20,275 bases of DNA from DATLFI01 sp035524895 (GCA_035524895.1 DATLFI010000133.1:1-20275), one strand, 5' to 3'; counted from the stretch's first letter, positions 1 to 6,720 are shown. Notes: generated from the letters alone by a model not told the origin. Numbers and translations are program-made.

Positions 1-992
1 ACCGCGGCCGGCTCGGCCGCCACTGGTGTCGGCTCCTGCAGGCGCGAACGAAGCGCGGGTTTGCGGCCGGAAACGACGAAGAGGCTCGGGCCTTTGGCCT
101 GAGGATCGGCGGGAAGAGCGCGCCAGGTCACCGCTTCGAGCCCGGCGCCGCTGACCATGCGCTCCATCGGTTCGCGCTCGAAGCCCAACCAGACGTGCCC
201 CATCTGCTGGCGCAGGTCCTCGCGCTGGTGGGAGCGCATGTCCACCACCAGGAGGACACCACCCGGGGAGAGGGCTCGTTCCGCCTCGCGCACCACCTTC
301 GCCGGCTCGGCGACGTGGTGCAGGACCAGGAACAGGCAGGCAAGGTCGACCTCGCCATCCTCGACCGGCAAATCCTCGAGGCGGCCGCGCCGCAGGTCGA
401 CGTTGGTAGCGCCGTGGAGCCTGGCCTTGGCGGCTCGCAGCATGGCCGCCGAGCTGTCCACGGCCACCACGCGCTCCACGAACGGCGCGAGCGCAGCGGC
501 GAGCTGGCCCGTGCCACAGCCGAAATCGCCAACCGACCACTGCCGATCGAGCAGGCCGAGCAGACCCAGCAGATCGAAGCGACCTCCGTACAGCTCCCCT
601 CGCACGCCGTCCCACTGCTCCGCCGCCGTGGAGAAGAACTCGGCCGACCGGGCCGCGCGATCGCCGAGCACGCTGCGCAGCCGCTCGGAATCCTGCTCCG
701 TCTGAGGACTGCCCTCGAGCGACTCGCGCAGCAGCATCCACAGCCGCCGCTCCGTCGCGCCCAGGGTCGAGAGATCGAGGGCGTAGTAGTGACGCGTGCC
801 GTCGGCCCGCTTCGCGAGCCAACCGCGATCGATCAGCGTCTTGAGGTGGCGGCTCACCGTGGACTGCGGAAGCTGCAGCACGGAGCAGAGCTCGGTGACC
901 GTGAGCTCGTGGCTCGCGAGGACCGCGAGGGTGCGCGCGCGAATCGCGTCGGAGAGCGTGCCGAGCTGGTCGAGGATCTGGGGAGCTGCCAC
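1..992 (-). CDS. ArsR-family regulator fused to a SAM-dependent methyltransferase domain (3' end cut by window edge)
   Basis: The visible 330 codons show two domains. Residues about 5-75 form an ArsR-type winged helix, with recognition helix QSTVSRHLKTL at 43-53. Residues about 120-310 form a class I methyltransferase: motif I VGDFGCGTGQL at 154-164, an acidic strand end VVAVDSS at 175-181, then LHHV and LSPGG. The metal-sensing ELCVCD motif of classical ArsR proteins is absent (ELCSVL here), so a metal is an unlikely ligand. Known relatives with this fusion include SahR-type regulators of the methionine/SAM cycle, so SAM or S-adenosylhomocysteine is a reasonable inferred ligand. No stop is reached before base 1; the last visible residues are a Pro/Ala-rich tail. 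The start is uncertain: GTG at 992 is chosen because it sits next to the domain, but the frame is open upstream. A GAAGGA Shine-Dalgarno-like sequence at 1017-1022 lies 6 nt before an in-frame CTG at 1010 and directly abuts a TTG at 1016. Confidence 0.87.
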   Translation of the reverse strand, partial: MAAPQILDQLGTLSDAIRARTLAVLASHELTVTELCSVLQLPQSTVSRHLKTLIDRGWLAKRADGTRHYYALDLSTLGATERRLWMLLRESLEGSPQTEQDSERLRSVLGDRAARSAEFFSTAAEQWDGVRGELYGGRFDLLGLLGLLDRQWSVGDFGCGTGQLAAALAPFVERVVAVDSSAAMLRAAKARLHGATNVDLRRGRLEDLPVEDGEVDLACLFLVLHHVAEPAKVVREAERALSPGGVLLVVDMRSHQREDLRQQMGHVWLGFEREPMERMVSGAGLEAVTWRALPADPQAKGPSLFVVSGRKPALRSRLQEPTPVAAEPAA

Positions 993-1023
993 GGCTTTGA
1001 GGTCTCGCAGGATCAATCCTTCA

Positions 1024-1039
1024 ATCCGGCTTGACGGAT
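1024..1039. promoter_or_regulatory. Inverted repeat, probable operator of the ArsR-methyltransferase gene
   Basis: ATCCG-6 nt-CGGAT is a perfect 5-bp inverted repeat. It overlaps the -10 box and the expected transcription start of the gene reading leftwards. This position is typical for autorepression by ArsR-family dimers. That the adjacent regulator binds it is inference. Confidence 0.5.
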
Positions 1040-1066
1040 GATAGCGGGCGACGTGACGCGTGTCAA
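1038..1066 (-). promoter_or_regulatory. Sigma70-type promoter for the ArsR-methyltransferase gene
   Basis: On the minus strand, TTGACA (1066-1061) and TATCAT (1043-1038) are separated by exactly 17 nt. This is a perfect -35 and a 5/6 -10 at ideal spacing. The predicted start is near 1031, giving a 5' leader of about 15-40 nt depending on the start codon used. It is the best promoter match in the window. Confidence 0.75.
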
Positions 1067-1113
1067 CGCGGACCGTCCCTGCGACCCGCAGGCACCAGCT
1101 CCCGTCGGCCTAA

Positions 1114-1133
1114 CGCGCGGGTCCTCCCGCGCG
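1114..1133 (-). terminator. GC-rich hairpin after the Fe-S oxidoreductase gene
   Basis: CGCGCGGG-TCCT-CCCGCGCG is a perfect 8-bp stem with a 4-nt loop, beginning 19 nt past the TAG stop at 1153. There is no T-run after it on the minus strand, so it is a possible terminator or 3' stabilising stem rather than a classical intrinsic terminator. It separates this transcript from the independent promoter at 1038-1066. Confidence 0.5.
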
Positions 1134-1152
1134 GTCCCTAGCCGCGCGGCCC

Positions 1153-3297
1153 CTACGCGCTGGGCGTTGTCTGCGACTCGGACTCGGACGCTGACAGGGA
1201 CCCCGGTCCCTCGCCCACCGCGTCGAGCAGCAGCTCCGCGACATCGACGATGGCGACCTGCCTGTCGCCCTTGCGCGCGTTGATGCCGTCCTCGAGCATC
1301 GTGGTGCAGAAGGGGCAGGCCACCGCTACCACCTCGGCGTTCGCGTCGAGGAGCTGCTGGGCGCGCTCCTGGTTGACGCGCTGGTTCGGCGGCTCGTCGA
1401 CGAACGCCATGCCGCCTCCGCCACCACAGCAGAACCCCTTCTTGCCGCTGCGCTCGATCTCGACTCGTTCGGCCGGTCGCGACGCGTCGATCACCGAGCG
1501 CGGCGCCGCCACCTCGCCATTGTGTCGCGCGAGGTAGCACGGGTCGTGAAACACCACCTTGCGACCGGCCTCGCGCGACGGCTGCAGCCGCTTCTCCGCC
1601 ACCAGCCGCTCGAGGTACTGGCTGTGGTGGTAGACCTCGTACTGACCGCCATGTTGCGGGTAGTCGTTCTTGAAGGTGTTGAAGCAGTGCGGGCAGGAGG
1701 TGACGACCTTCTTGACGCCGTAGCCGTCGAGCGTCTCGATGTTGCCCTTGGCCAGCATCTCGAACAAGAACTCGTTGCCGATGCGACGCGCCGGGTCGCC
1801 GGTACAGCTCTCCTCGCGGCCGAGGATCGCGAACTTGACGCCCGCCTGCTGCAGCAGCTTTGCGGTCGCGCGCACGGTTCGATGGTTGCGCTCGACCAGC
1901 GCACCGCCGCAGCCCACCCAGAACAGCACCTCGGCATCCTTCGGATCGTTCATCTCCGCCAGCACGTCGAGCTCGAGGCCCTTGGCCCAGTCCAGGCGGT
2001 TGAACTGCGTGCCGGCGAACGGATGCTGGCGGCTCTCCATCGAGGTCACCGCCTTGACCATGCCCTCGGGAAACTCCGCCTGCTCCATGACCAGCCAGCG
2101 GCGCGCGTCGATGATCTTGGGTAGCTGCTCGATGTGCACCGGGCACGCCTCCATGCAGGCGGCGCAGGTGGTGCACTGGAACAGCGCCTCTGGCGAGACC
2201 GCCGTCTGAGGGTCGATGATCGGCACCGCGGCCGGCGCGCCAACGCCACCCGCCGCCGGCTTCCCGTCGCCGTTGCCGCTGGCGGCGCCACGCGCGGCTG
2301 CAGCCCCGAGCAGCGCCTCCTCGCTACGGTGCATCAGATCGCGCAGGTCGAGGATGATGTCGCGCGGCGACAGTGCCTTGCCCACCGTGTTGGCCGGGCA
2401 GACCGCGGTGCACCGCCCACACTCGGTGCAGGCGTCGAGGTCGAGAAGGTCCTTCCACGACAGCTCGGCCAACGAGTTGACGCCGAGCGTCGTAGCCTTC
2501 TCGAAGTCGATGGTCTTCAGGCTGCGCCCGTACCCGTCGAGGTTCGCGGTGAAGATGTTGAGCGGCGAAGTGACGATGTGGGCCATCTTGGTATACGGCA
2601 CCCAGGCCAGGAAGCCGAATGCGAGCACCATGTGGAACCACCACATGCCGCGATGCGCGGCGCGCATCACGCTGTCACCGACCGCCGCGTCCGACGCCTG
2701 CGCCACCAGCCACCCCACCGGCGACCAGGCTGCCCACGGGTCGTCGGTCACCGCGATGCGCCAGCCCTCGATCAGGAACCCCGTAACGCCGAGACCAAAC
2801 AGAGCCAGGAGAATCCACGCTGACTCATCGGTGTACACCAGCTGCTTCGGCTTCCTGCCGTAGCGCCGCCATGCGGCCAGCACAGAGCCGAGCACGAACC
2901 ACAGCCCGAACAGGTCGACGATCAGGGACTGGAACACGAGATAGAAGCGGCCCCTCATGATCTCGAGGTTCAGCCCGATGTACTTCGAATCCTCGTGGAT
3001 CAACACCACGACGGTCGCCGCGAACAGGATCAGGAAGCCCGCGAACAGACCGCTGTGGAACACCGCCGTGAAGCGGTTGCGGTTGTTGCGCGCCTGGCCG
3101 AGCGCGTCGCGCAGGAACAGGCGGCACCGCTCGCCGAGCCGGTCGAAGCGGACCACTGGCTGGCCCACACGCCACAGCCGGTAGCGACGGTAGAACCCCC
3201 AGAAGCCGATCGCCACCGTCGGCAGCAGCAGCAGGTACATCACCCAGACGTGCGTGATGTTCCAGTAGACCTCGCGGGTGGCTTGGGAAACGTCCAT
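1153..3297 (-). CDS. Membrane-bound CCG-domain Fe-S oxidoreductase (FadF/HdrD-like), probable ETF:quinone electron carrier
   Basis: The 714-residue protein has three parts. (1) An N-terminal NarI/DsrM-like membrane domain (residues about 15-240) has roughly five hydrophobic spans and histidines H81, H215, H222 and H240 that could ligate b-type haem. (2) A dicluster ferredoxin domain has CxxCxxCxxxCP sets at C290/293/296/300 and C375/378/381/385, separated by a Gly/Ala-rich insert (332-360). (3) Two CCG (heterodisulfide reductase D-like) domains follow. The first has C463, C498, C535 and C538, with Ser before C498 instead of a second Cys. The second is complete, with C587, C623/C624, C661 and C664. 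Proteins of this architecture next to etfBA are thought to oxidise reduced ETF and pass electrons to the membrane quinone pool in place of the flavoprotein ETF-QO; that role here is inferred from domains and context. The ATG at 3297 has a GGAG about 12 nt upstream. Confidence 0.9.
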   Translation of the reverse strand: MDVSQATREVYWNITHVWVMYLLLLPTVAIGFWGFYRRYRLWRVGQPVVRFDRLGERCRLFLRDALGQARNNRNRFTAVFHSGLFAGFLILFAATVVVLIHEDSKYIGLNLEIMRGRFYLVFQSLIVDLFGLWFVLGSVLAAWRRYGRKPKQLVYTDESAWILLALFGLGVTGFLIEGWRIAVTDDPWAAWSPVGWLVAQASDAAVGDSVMRAAHRGMWWFHMVLAFGFLAWVPYTKMAHIVTSPLNIFTANLDGYGRSLKTIDFEKATTLGVNSLAELSWKDLLDLDACTECGRCTAVCPANTVGKALSPRDIILDLRDLMHRSEEALLGAAAARGAASGNGDGKPAAGGVGAPAAVPIIDPQTAVSPEALFQCTTCAACMEACPVHIEQLPKIIDARRWLVMEQAEFPEGMVKAVTSMESRQHPFAGTQFNRLDWAKGLELDVLAEMNDPKDAEVLFWVGCGGALVERNHRTVRATAKLLQQAGVKFAILGREESCTGDPARRIGNEFLFEMLAKGNIETLDGYGVKKVVTSCPHCFNTFKNDYPQHGGQYEVYHHSQYLERLVAEKRLQPSREAGRKVVFHDPCYLARHNGEVAAPRSVIDASRPAERVEIERSGKKGFCCGGGGGMAFVDEPPNQRVNQERAQQLLDANAEVVAVACPFCTTMLEDGINARKGDRQVAIVDVAELLLDAVGEGPGSLSASESESQTTPSA

Positions 3298-3379
3298 CGG
3301 CGGCGGTGCTCCAAGTCGAGGGGAACAGCGGCGATGCTATCGCGGTGGCGTCAGCGCTCGCGGGCGCCCTCGATCCGCC

Positions 3380-3414
3380 AAAAAAAGACACGCCTTGCCG
3401 ACGGGCGAACCGTC
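3380..3414 (-). terminator. Possible intrinsic terminator downstream of the toxin gene
   Basis: Reading leftwards after the toxin stop (3438), a GACGG-5 nt-CCGTC stem (3414-3400) is followed 13 nt later by seven T (3386-3380). An alternative stem, CGCC (3407-3404) with GGCG (3394-3391), ends 4 nt before the T-run. The stems are short, but a T7 run is striking in such GC-rich DNA. If functional, it would separate the toxin-antitoxin transcript from the Fe-S oxidoreductase gene. Confidence 0.35.
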
Positions 3415-3437
3415 TCTGCGGCCCACGCCGGCGGGGG

Positions 3438-3689
3438 TCAGATGGGGCGGATGCGGAGGACGGTGACCAGGCGTCTTTGGTCGTCGACCGCGTAGCGGAT
3501 CAAGATGCCTTCGGTGCGGCAGCGGTACTCGTCGCGCCCCGCCTCCGCCAACGCACCTCTGCCTCGAGGATCACGGGCGATCCTGCGGAGCGCGCTATCG
3601 ACTGCGGATCGCCCCGTCTGGGTCGGGAGCTGCACCCAGTTCGCCAGAGCCAGCGCAGTGAGCTCCAGGCGATAGTCAGAGGAGGCCAT
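3438..3689 (-). CDS. RelE/ParE-superfamily toxin-like small protein
   Basis: This 83-residue basic protein has the compact RelE/ParE pattern: an N-terminal strand (YRLELTALA), two helices with LPTQTGRSAVDSALRRIA, then a C-terminal sheet containing YRCRTEGILIRYAVDD and VTVLRI. Relatives are mostly ribosome-dependent mRNA interferases or gyrase poisons; which activity applies here cannot be told. The ATG at 3689 lies inside the end of the upstream antitoxin frame (14-nt overlap), and GGAGGG just before it serves as a ribosome binding site. The overlap and the antitoxin-first order are typical of type II toxin-antitoxin modules. The usual C-terminal His/Arg catalytic residues are only partly present (the protein ends LRIRPI), so activity may be reduced. 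It could also be an orphan RelE-fold protein without toxicity. Confidence 0.72.
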   Translation of the reverse strand: MASSDYRLELTALALANWVQLPTQTGRSAVDSALRRIARDPRGRGALAEAGRDEYRCRTEGILIRYAVDDQRRLVTVLRIRPI

Positions 3690-3912
3690 CCCTCCTCAGC
3701 TGGGCGACAGCGTCTTCGTAGGCCACGGTCTGCCCTCTGGCTGCCTGCCCCCGAGACTTCTCGAGTGTCGCCTGCTCTTCGGCATCGATGGCCAAGAAGC
3801 TCTCGACCGCGAAGGCGACCGTATCGGACATCGAGCTGCCACCTTGCGCCGCACGAAGCTTCAGAACTCGCTGGATCCGCTCGTCGAGGTAGAGAGTGAC
3901 TCTCTTCTTCAC
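3676..3912 (-). CDS. Ribbon-helix-helix antitoxin-like protein
   Basis: The protein begins VKKRVTLYLDERI, the DNA-contacting beta strand of ribbon-helix-helix (CopG/ParD/VapB-type) proteins. Two helices follow, with LKLRAAQ and the conserved turn SMSDTVAFAVESFL, then an acidic, flexible C-terminal tail suited to toxin neutralisation. GTG at 3912 gives 78 residues and places the start exactly at the strand. An upstream in-frame GTG at 3969 would add 19 residues with no family resemblance, so I prefer the shorter form. Its last codons overlap the start of the toxin gene, which implies translational coupling. As in known modules it would be expected to repress its own promoter; I could not identify that promoter with confidence in 3913-4035. 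Confidence 0.75.
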   Translation of the reverse strand: MKKRVTLYLDERIQRVLKLRAAQGGSSMSDTVAFAVESFLAIDAEEQATLEKSRGQAARGQTVAYEDAVAQLRRDGLL

Positions 3913-4035
3913 GGGACCCAGCGTTGCATACTGGCGTTCGTACGTCAAGGCGTCTCGACGCCACACCACGGGTGCAGCCCAGGGCGCGAGCTGCGTGCTC
4001 GTTGCGGTTTGCTGGATGGCGCGAGGCCCAATCCG

Positions 4036-5007
4036 CTACCGCGACACCAGCTCCTTCAGCTTCTCCGTCAACAGCGGCACGACCTTCTTGTAGTCCTCGA
4101 CGATGCCGAAGCTGCAATGCTTGAAGATCGGTGCCTCGGCGTCGGTGTTGATCGCGGCGATGACCTTGGAGTCGCCCATGCCCAGCAGGTGCTGGCTGGC
4201 GCCGGAGATGGCGATCGCGAGGTAGAGCTCGGGCGCGACCTTCTTGCCGGTCTGGCCGACCTGCCAGTTGGGCGGCACCCAGCCGGCGTCGCAGGCGGCG
4301 CGCGACGCGGCGTTCTCGGCGCCGATCACCTTGGCCAGCGCCTTGAGGTCTTCGAACGGCTCGGAACCACCGAGGCCGCGACCGCCCGAGACGATGACAT
4401 CGGCGTCCTCGAGCTTGCCGCCCTCCTGCTCCTCCGCTATCCGCTCCACGATGCGCACTACCGGCGCCGGTAGGTCGAGCGCGCGACGCTCGACAGGCGC
4501 CGCGGCGCCGGTGGGCTGGGCGGGCTCCATCGATCGCGCGCGGGTCCACACCACGGCGGGCCGAAGCTTCAAGCCATCGACTGCGATCGCCTTGCCGCCG
4601 GAGGCGGTGCGCGGCGCGCGGATCGTCCCGTCGTGCACGGAGATCGCCGCGGCATCCGCCATCGACGCGCCACCGAGCCGGTGTGCCAGACGGGGAGTCA
4701 GCTCCTGACTGTAGAAGTCGCCGCCGAGCAGGATCGCGGCCGGCTCGAGCGGGAGAGCGAGCTGCTCGAGGGCGGCGAGATAGACGTCCGGCTGGTACTC
4801 GGCAAGCTCGGCTTGGCCGGCGATCACCACCGAGTCGACCACGCCGCCCAGGGCGGCGAGGCCAGGCTCGTCGATCGGCCCGAGCACGAGCGCGTGCAGC
4901 TTGCCGCCCAGCTCGGCGGCGAGCCGCCTGCCGGCACCCGCGACGCCCTGCGCGACGCGGTCGTAGCCGTTGGCACCGAAGAGACCGATCGCGACGTCGT
5001 TGCTCAT
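4036..5007 (-). CDS. etfA: Electron transfer flavoprotein, alpha subunit
   Basis: This 323-residue protein has the usual EtfA length. The N-terminal Rossmann-like domain (1-about 190) includes ILLGGDFYSQELTPRLA (92-108). The C-terminal FAD domain carries the family signature nearly intact: VSGGRGLG (206-213), WQVGQTGKKVAPELYLA (248-264), ISGASQHLLGM (267-277), SKVIAAINTDAEAPIF (280-295) and GIVEDYKKVVPLL (301-313). With EtfB it accepts electrons from acyl-CoA dehydrogenases and related flavoenzymes and delivers them to a membrane oxidoreductase. The ATG at 5007 follows etfB after 13 nt and is preceded by GGGGAG, a good ribosome binding site. The downstream gap to the Fe-S protein gene (738 bp) holds the toxin-antitoxin pair. 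Confidence 0.96.
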   Translation of the reverse strand: MSNDVAIGLFGANGYDRVAQGVAGAGRRLAAELGGKLHALVLGPIDEPGLAALGGVVDSVVIAGQAELAEYQPDVYLAALEQLALPLEPAAILLGGDFYSQELTPRLAHRLGGASMADAAAISVHDGTIRAPRTASGGKAIAVDGLKLRPAVVWTRARSMEPAQPTGAAAPVERRALDLPAPVVRIVERIAEEQEGGKLEDADVIVSGGRGLGGSEPFEDLKALAKVIGAENAASRAACDAGWVPPNWQVGQTGKKVAPELYLAIAISGASQHLLGMGDSKVIAAINTDAEAPIFKHCSFGIVEDYKKVVPLLTEKLKELVSR

Positions 5008-5020
5008 GGCAGCTCTCCCC

Positions 5021-5830
5021 TCAGCCCAGTCCGTTCACCACGGTCGCGATCTTGCGCGCCAACGCGTCCACCCGCGCCTCGAGCGTGTCGCCCTCGACCA
5101 GCTCGCAGCGCACTTCCTTGACCGGCACGGCCAGCTCGACCACTTCGTAGGCCCCGTTCCCGGAGCGCACCGCCTCGTCGTCGAGACCGAGGTCGGCCAG
5201 CGTCAGCTTCTGCAGCGGCTTGCGGTAGGACATCATGACGTCGCGCGTCTTCGGGATGCGCGGCACGTTCTGCTCGTTGTTGGTGATGGTCAGCAGGATC
5301 GGAGTCGGAGCCTCGGCGACCTCGAACCCGGCGTCGGACTGACGCCGGAGCCTCAACCCGTTGGCTGCGACGTCGATGGTGTCGACGAACGCGAGCGAAG
5401 GCAGGCCCAGCTCTCCGGCGAGCAGGCCGCCCGTTTGACCCACGCCCCAATCGCCGGACTCGCGTCCCACCAGGACCAGGTCGGCACCGCCGAGCTTGCG
5501 GATCGCCGCGGCGAGCACTCGCGCGACGGTCGCCGCATCGGGGTTCGAGCCGCCTTCGCGCTCCACCAACACGCCCTCGTTAGCGGTCATCGCTAGCGCC
5601 TTGCGCACCGAGTCCTCGGCCTCGCTGCCGCCGTAGCAGAGCGCGGTGATGGTCGCGTCGCCGGACTTCTCGCGGAGCTTCAGAGCGGTTTCGAGCGCGT
5701 TCTCGCAGAAGATGTTGGTCACCAGGTTCGCGCTGCCCCGCACCGCCTCGCGCTTCGCTGCGTCGATGCGGAAGTCGCGCGCCGGCAGGTCGGGGTCCAG
5801 GATCTGCTTGAGACAGACGATGATCTTCAT
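5021..5830 (-). CDS. etfB: Electron transfer flavoprotein, beta subunit
   Basis: The 269-residue protein starts MKIIVCLKQILDPDLPARDF, the standard EtfB N-terminus. It has CENALETALKLRE (42-54), a nucleotide-binding segment LVLVGRESGDWGVGQTGGLL (118-137) and the partner-recognition segment around residues 190-206 (PRIPKTRDVMMSYRKPL). Longer in-frame extensions to 6010 are Arg-rich and overlap tetR, so the ATG at 5830 is chosen; GAAGG lies 6-7 nt before it. The start overlaps the tetR stop as ATGA (5830-5827), so translation of etfB is coupled to the regulator. The recognition segment is that of a general ETF; whether it serves fatty-acid, amino-acid or another acyl-CoA dehydrogenase cannot be said, since none is encoded in the window. 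Confidence 0.96.
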   Translation of the reverse strand: MKIIVCLKQILDPDLPARDFRIDAAKREAVRGSANLVTNIFCENALETALKLREKSGDATITALCYGGSEAEDSVRKALAMTANEGVLVEREGGSNPDAATVARVLAAAIRKLGGADLVLVGRESGDWGVGQTGGLLAGELGLPSLAFVDTIDVAANGLRLRRQSDAGFEVAEAPTPILLTITNNEQNVPRIPKTRDVMMSYRKPLQKLTLADLGLDDEAVRSGNGAYEVVELAVPVKEVRCELVEGDTLEARVDALARKIATVVNGLG

Positions 5831-6510
5831 CTTGCCCTTCCGTTTGCTCGCTCTCGGGTCACTGTCTTCGCACCGACCCGCTTGCGCTCGCCCGCGCTGG
5901 CTCCCGCGCCGGCGTCGGCGAGCACGCCGTGCAGCGCCAGTCGAGCGAGGTCTTCGATCACTTCTTTCTGGTCGAGGCGGCCACCGGGCTGGAACCACCG
6001 CGCGAGCCACAGCACCATGCCGACGATGGCGAACGCGCCGGCGGTGGGGTCGACGTCGTTCAGCCTACCTTCCGCGCGCAGCTTCTTCAGCGTGTCCCGG
6101 ATGAAGTGGACGTAGCCGAGCTGGCGCGCACGGATGACTTGCTGCTTCTCGGGCGTCAGCCCCTCGAGCTCGTTGACCAGGATGCTCAGCTCGTCGCGGC
6201 CCTCGAGGATCAGCGCCGCGTGGCACTCGACGGTGCGGCGCAGGCGTCGGGCCAGGTCGGTCTCGGCCCTCGCCACCTCCACGACCTCGCGCTCGAGCGC
6301 ATCGAGCGCGAACTCCATGATCCGGAACAGCAGGTCCTGCTTGCCCTTGATGTAGTAGTAGAGACCCGCCTTGGTCAGGTGCACGGCTTCCGCGACCTCG
6401 TGGATCGACGTGGCGTGGTAGCCCTTGCTGGCGAAGATCCGTGCTGCCGCCCGGTAGATCTCGACGGCGCGCTGGGGGTCGCGGGACGAGAGCTGGAACG
6501 AAGGGCTCAT
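5827..6510 (-). CDS. TetR/AcrR-family transcriptional regulator, first gene of the etfBA unit
   Basis: This 227-residue protein has a TetR helix-turn-helix at about 17-66, including IFASKGYHATSIHEVAEAV and the recognition segment LTKAGLYYYIKGKQDLLF. An all-helical ligand-binding domain follows (WLARWFQPGG near the end) and then a basic tail. The ATG at 6510 (MSPSFQLSSRD) is preferred. An extension to 6591 would translate straight through the operator and -10 region, and there is no ribosome binding site there; the ATG itself also has only a weak one. Linkage to etfBA and the membrane Fe-S protein resembles fatty-acid or acyl-CoA degradation regulons, where such repressors respond to acyl-CoA. 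The ligand is inferred, not visible. The stop overlaps the etfB start. Confidence 0.92.
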   Translation of the reverse strand: MSPSFQLSSRDPQRAVEIYRAAARIFASKGYHATSIHEVAEAVHLTKAGLYYYIKGKQDLLFRIMEFALDALEREVVEVARAETDLARRLRRTVECHAALILEGRDELSILVNELEGLTPEKQQVIRARQLGYVHFIRDTLKKLRAEGRLNDVDPTAGAFAIVGMVLWLARWFQPGGRLDQKEVIEDLARLALHGVLADAGAGASAGERKRVGAKTVTRERANGRAR

Positions 6511-6537
6511 GGGGTTGGATCGGCTCGGGGCTCGGTA

Positions 6538-6553
6538 CCTACCGACCGGTAGG
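6538..6553. promoter_or_regulatory. Palindromic TetR-type operator
   Basis: CCTACC-GACC-GGTAGG is a perfect 6-bp inverted repeat, extended by an ACCGACCGGT core. It lies 27 nt upstream of the tetR start and about 10 nt downstream of the proposed -10 box, at the expected transcription start. ACCGACCGGT-like palindromes are common operators of TetR-family repressors of acyl-CoA metabolism. Autorepression by the adjacent regulator is the likely use. Confidence 0.65.
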
Positions 6554-6563
6554 ACGGGGCGAA

Positions 6564-6591
6564 CGTATGGCCTGCCGCCGCGAGTTGTCAA
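6564..6591 (-). promoter_or_regulatory. Promoter for the tetR-etfB-etfA unit
   Basis: On the minus strand a perfect TTGACA (6591-6586) is followed after 16 nt by CATACG (6569-6564), a weak 3/6 -10 match. The start of transcription would fall inside or next to the palindrome at 6538-6553, which fits repression. The -35 is convincing; the -10 is not strong. Confidence 0.5.
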
Positions 6592-6605
6592 ATGCGCGCG
6601 CGTTC

Positions 6606-6628
6606 CACGTTCACGATCGCCGAACGTG
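6606..6628. repeat. Inverted repeat CACGTTC-9 nt-GAACGTG in the tetR/glyA spacer
   Basis: A perfect 7-bp inverted repeat lies upstream of the -35 box of the leftward promoter and about 95 nt before glyA. It is different in sequence from the TetR palindrome. It may be a binding site for another regulator acting on glyA or on both directions; no protein is identified. Confidence 0.4.
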
Positions 6629-6636
6629 CGACCAGC

Positions 6637-6666
6637 CGCTCCGCGTGTGGAGCGCGGGACCGCTCC
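6637..6666 (+). promoter_or_regulatory. Two mutually exclusive hairpins in the glyA leader
   Basis: The plus strand reads CGCTCC (6637-6642), 6 nt, GGAGCG (6649-6654), 6 nt, CGCTCC (6661-6666). The middle element can pair with either flank, each time as a 6-bp stem with a 6-nt loop. It lies 55 nt before the glyA start. It could be a switchable leader or simply a three-half-site protein-binding region. No known riboswitch class is recognisable. Confidence 0.35.
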
Positions 6667-6720
6667 GGAAGGTGAGTGTAGTAGCTTGCGCTGGCACCAG
6701 CCCTCTCCTGGGAGATAGTG

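Noticed and set aside
195..1034. A 279-codon plus-strand frame opposite the ArsR-methyltransferase gene
   Set aside because: The minus-strand frame has wHTH and SAM-binding motifs and a matching promoter; the plus-strand product has none.
5831..6010. N-terminal extension of EtfB
   Set aside because: The extension is Arg-rich and overlaps tetR. MKIIVCLKQI is the standard N-terminus and has a good ribosome binding site.
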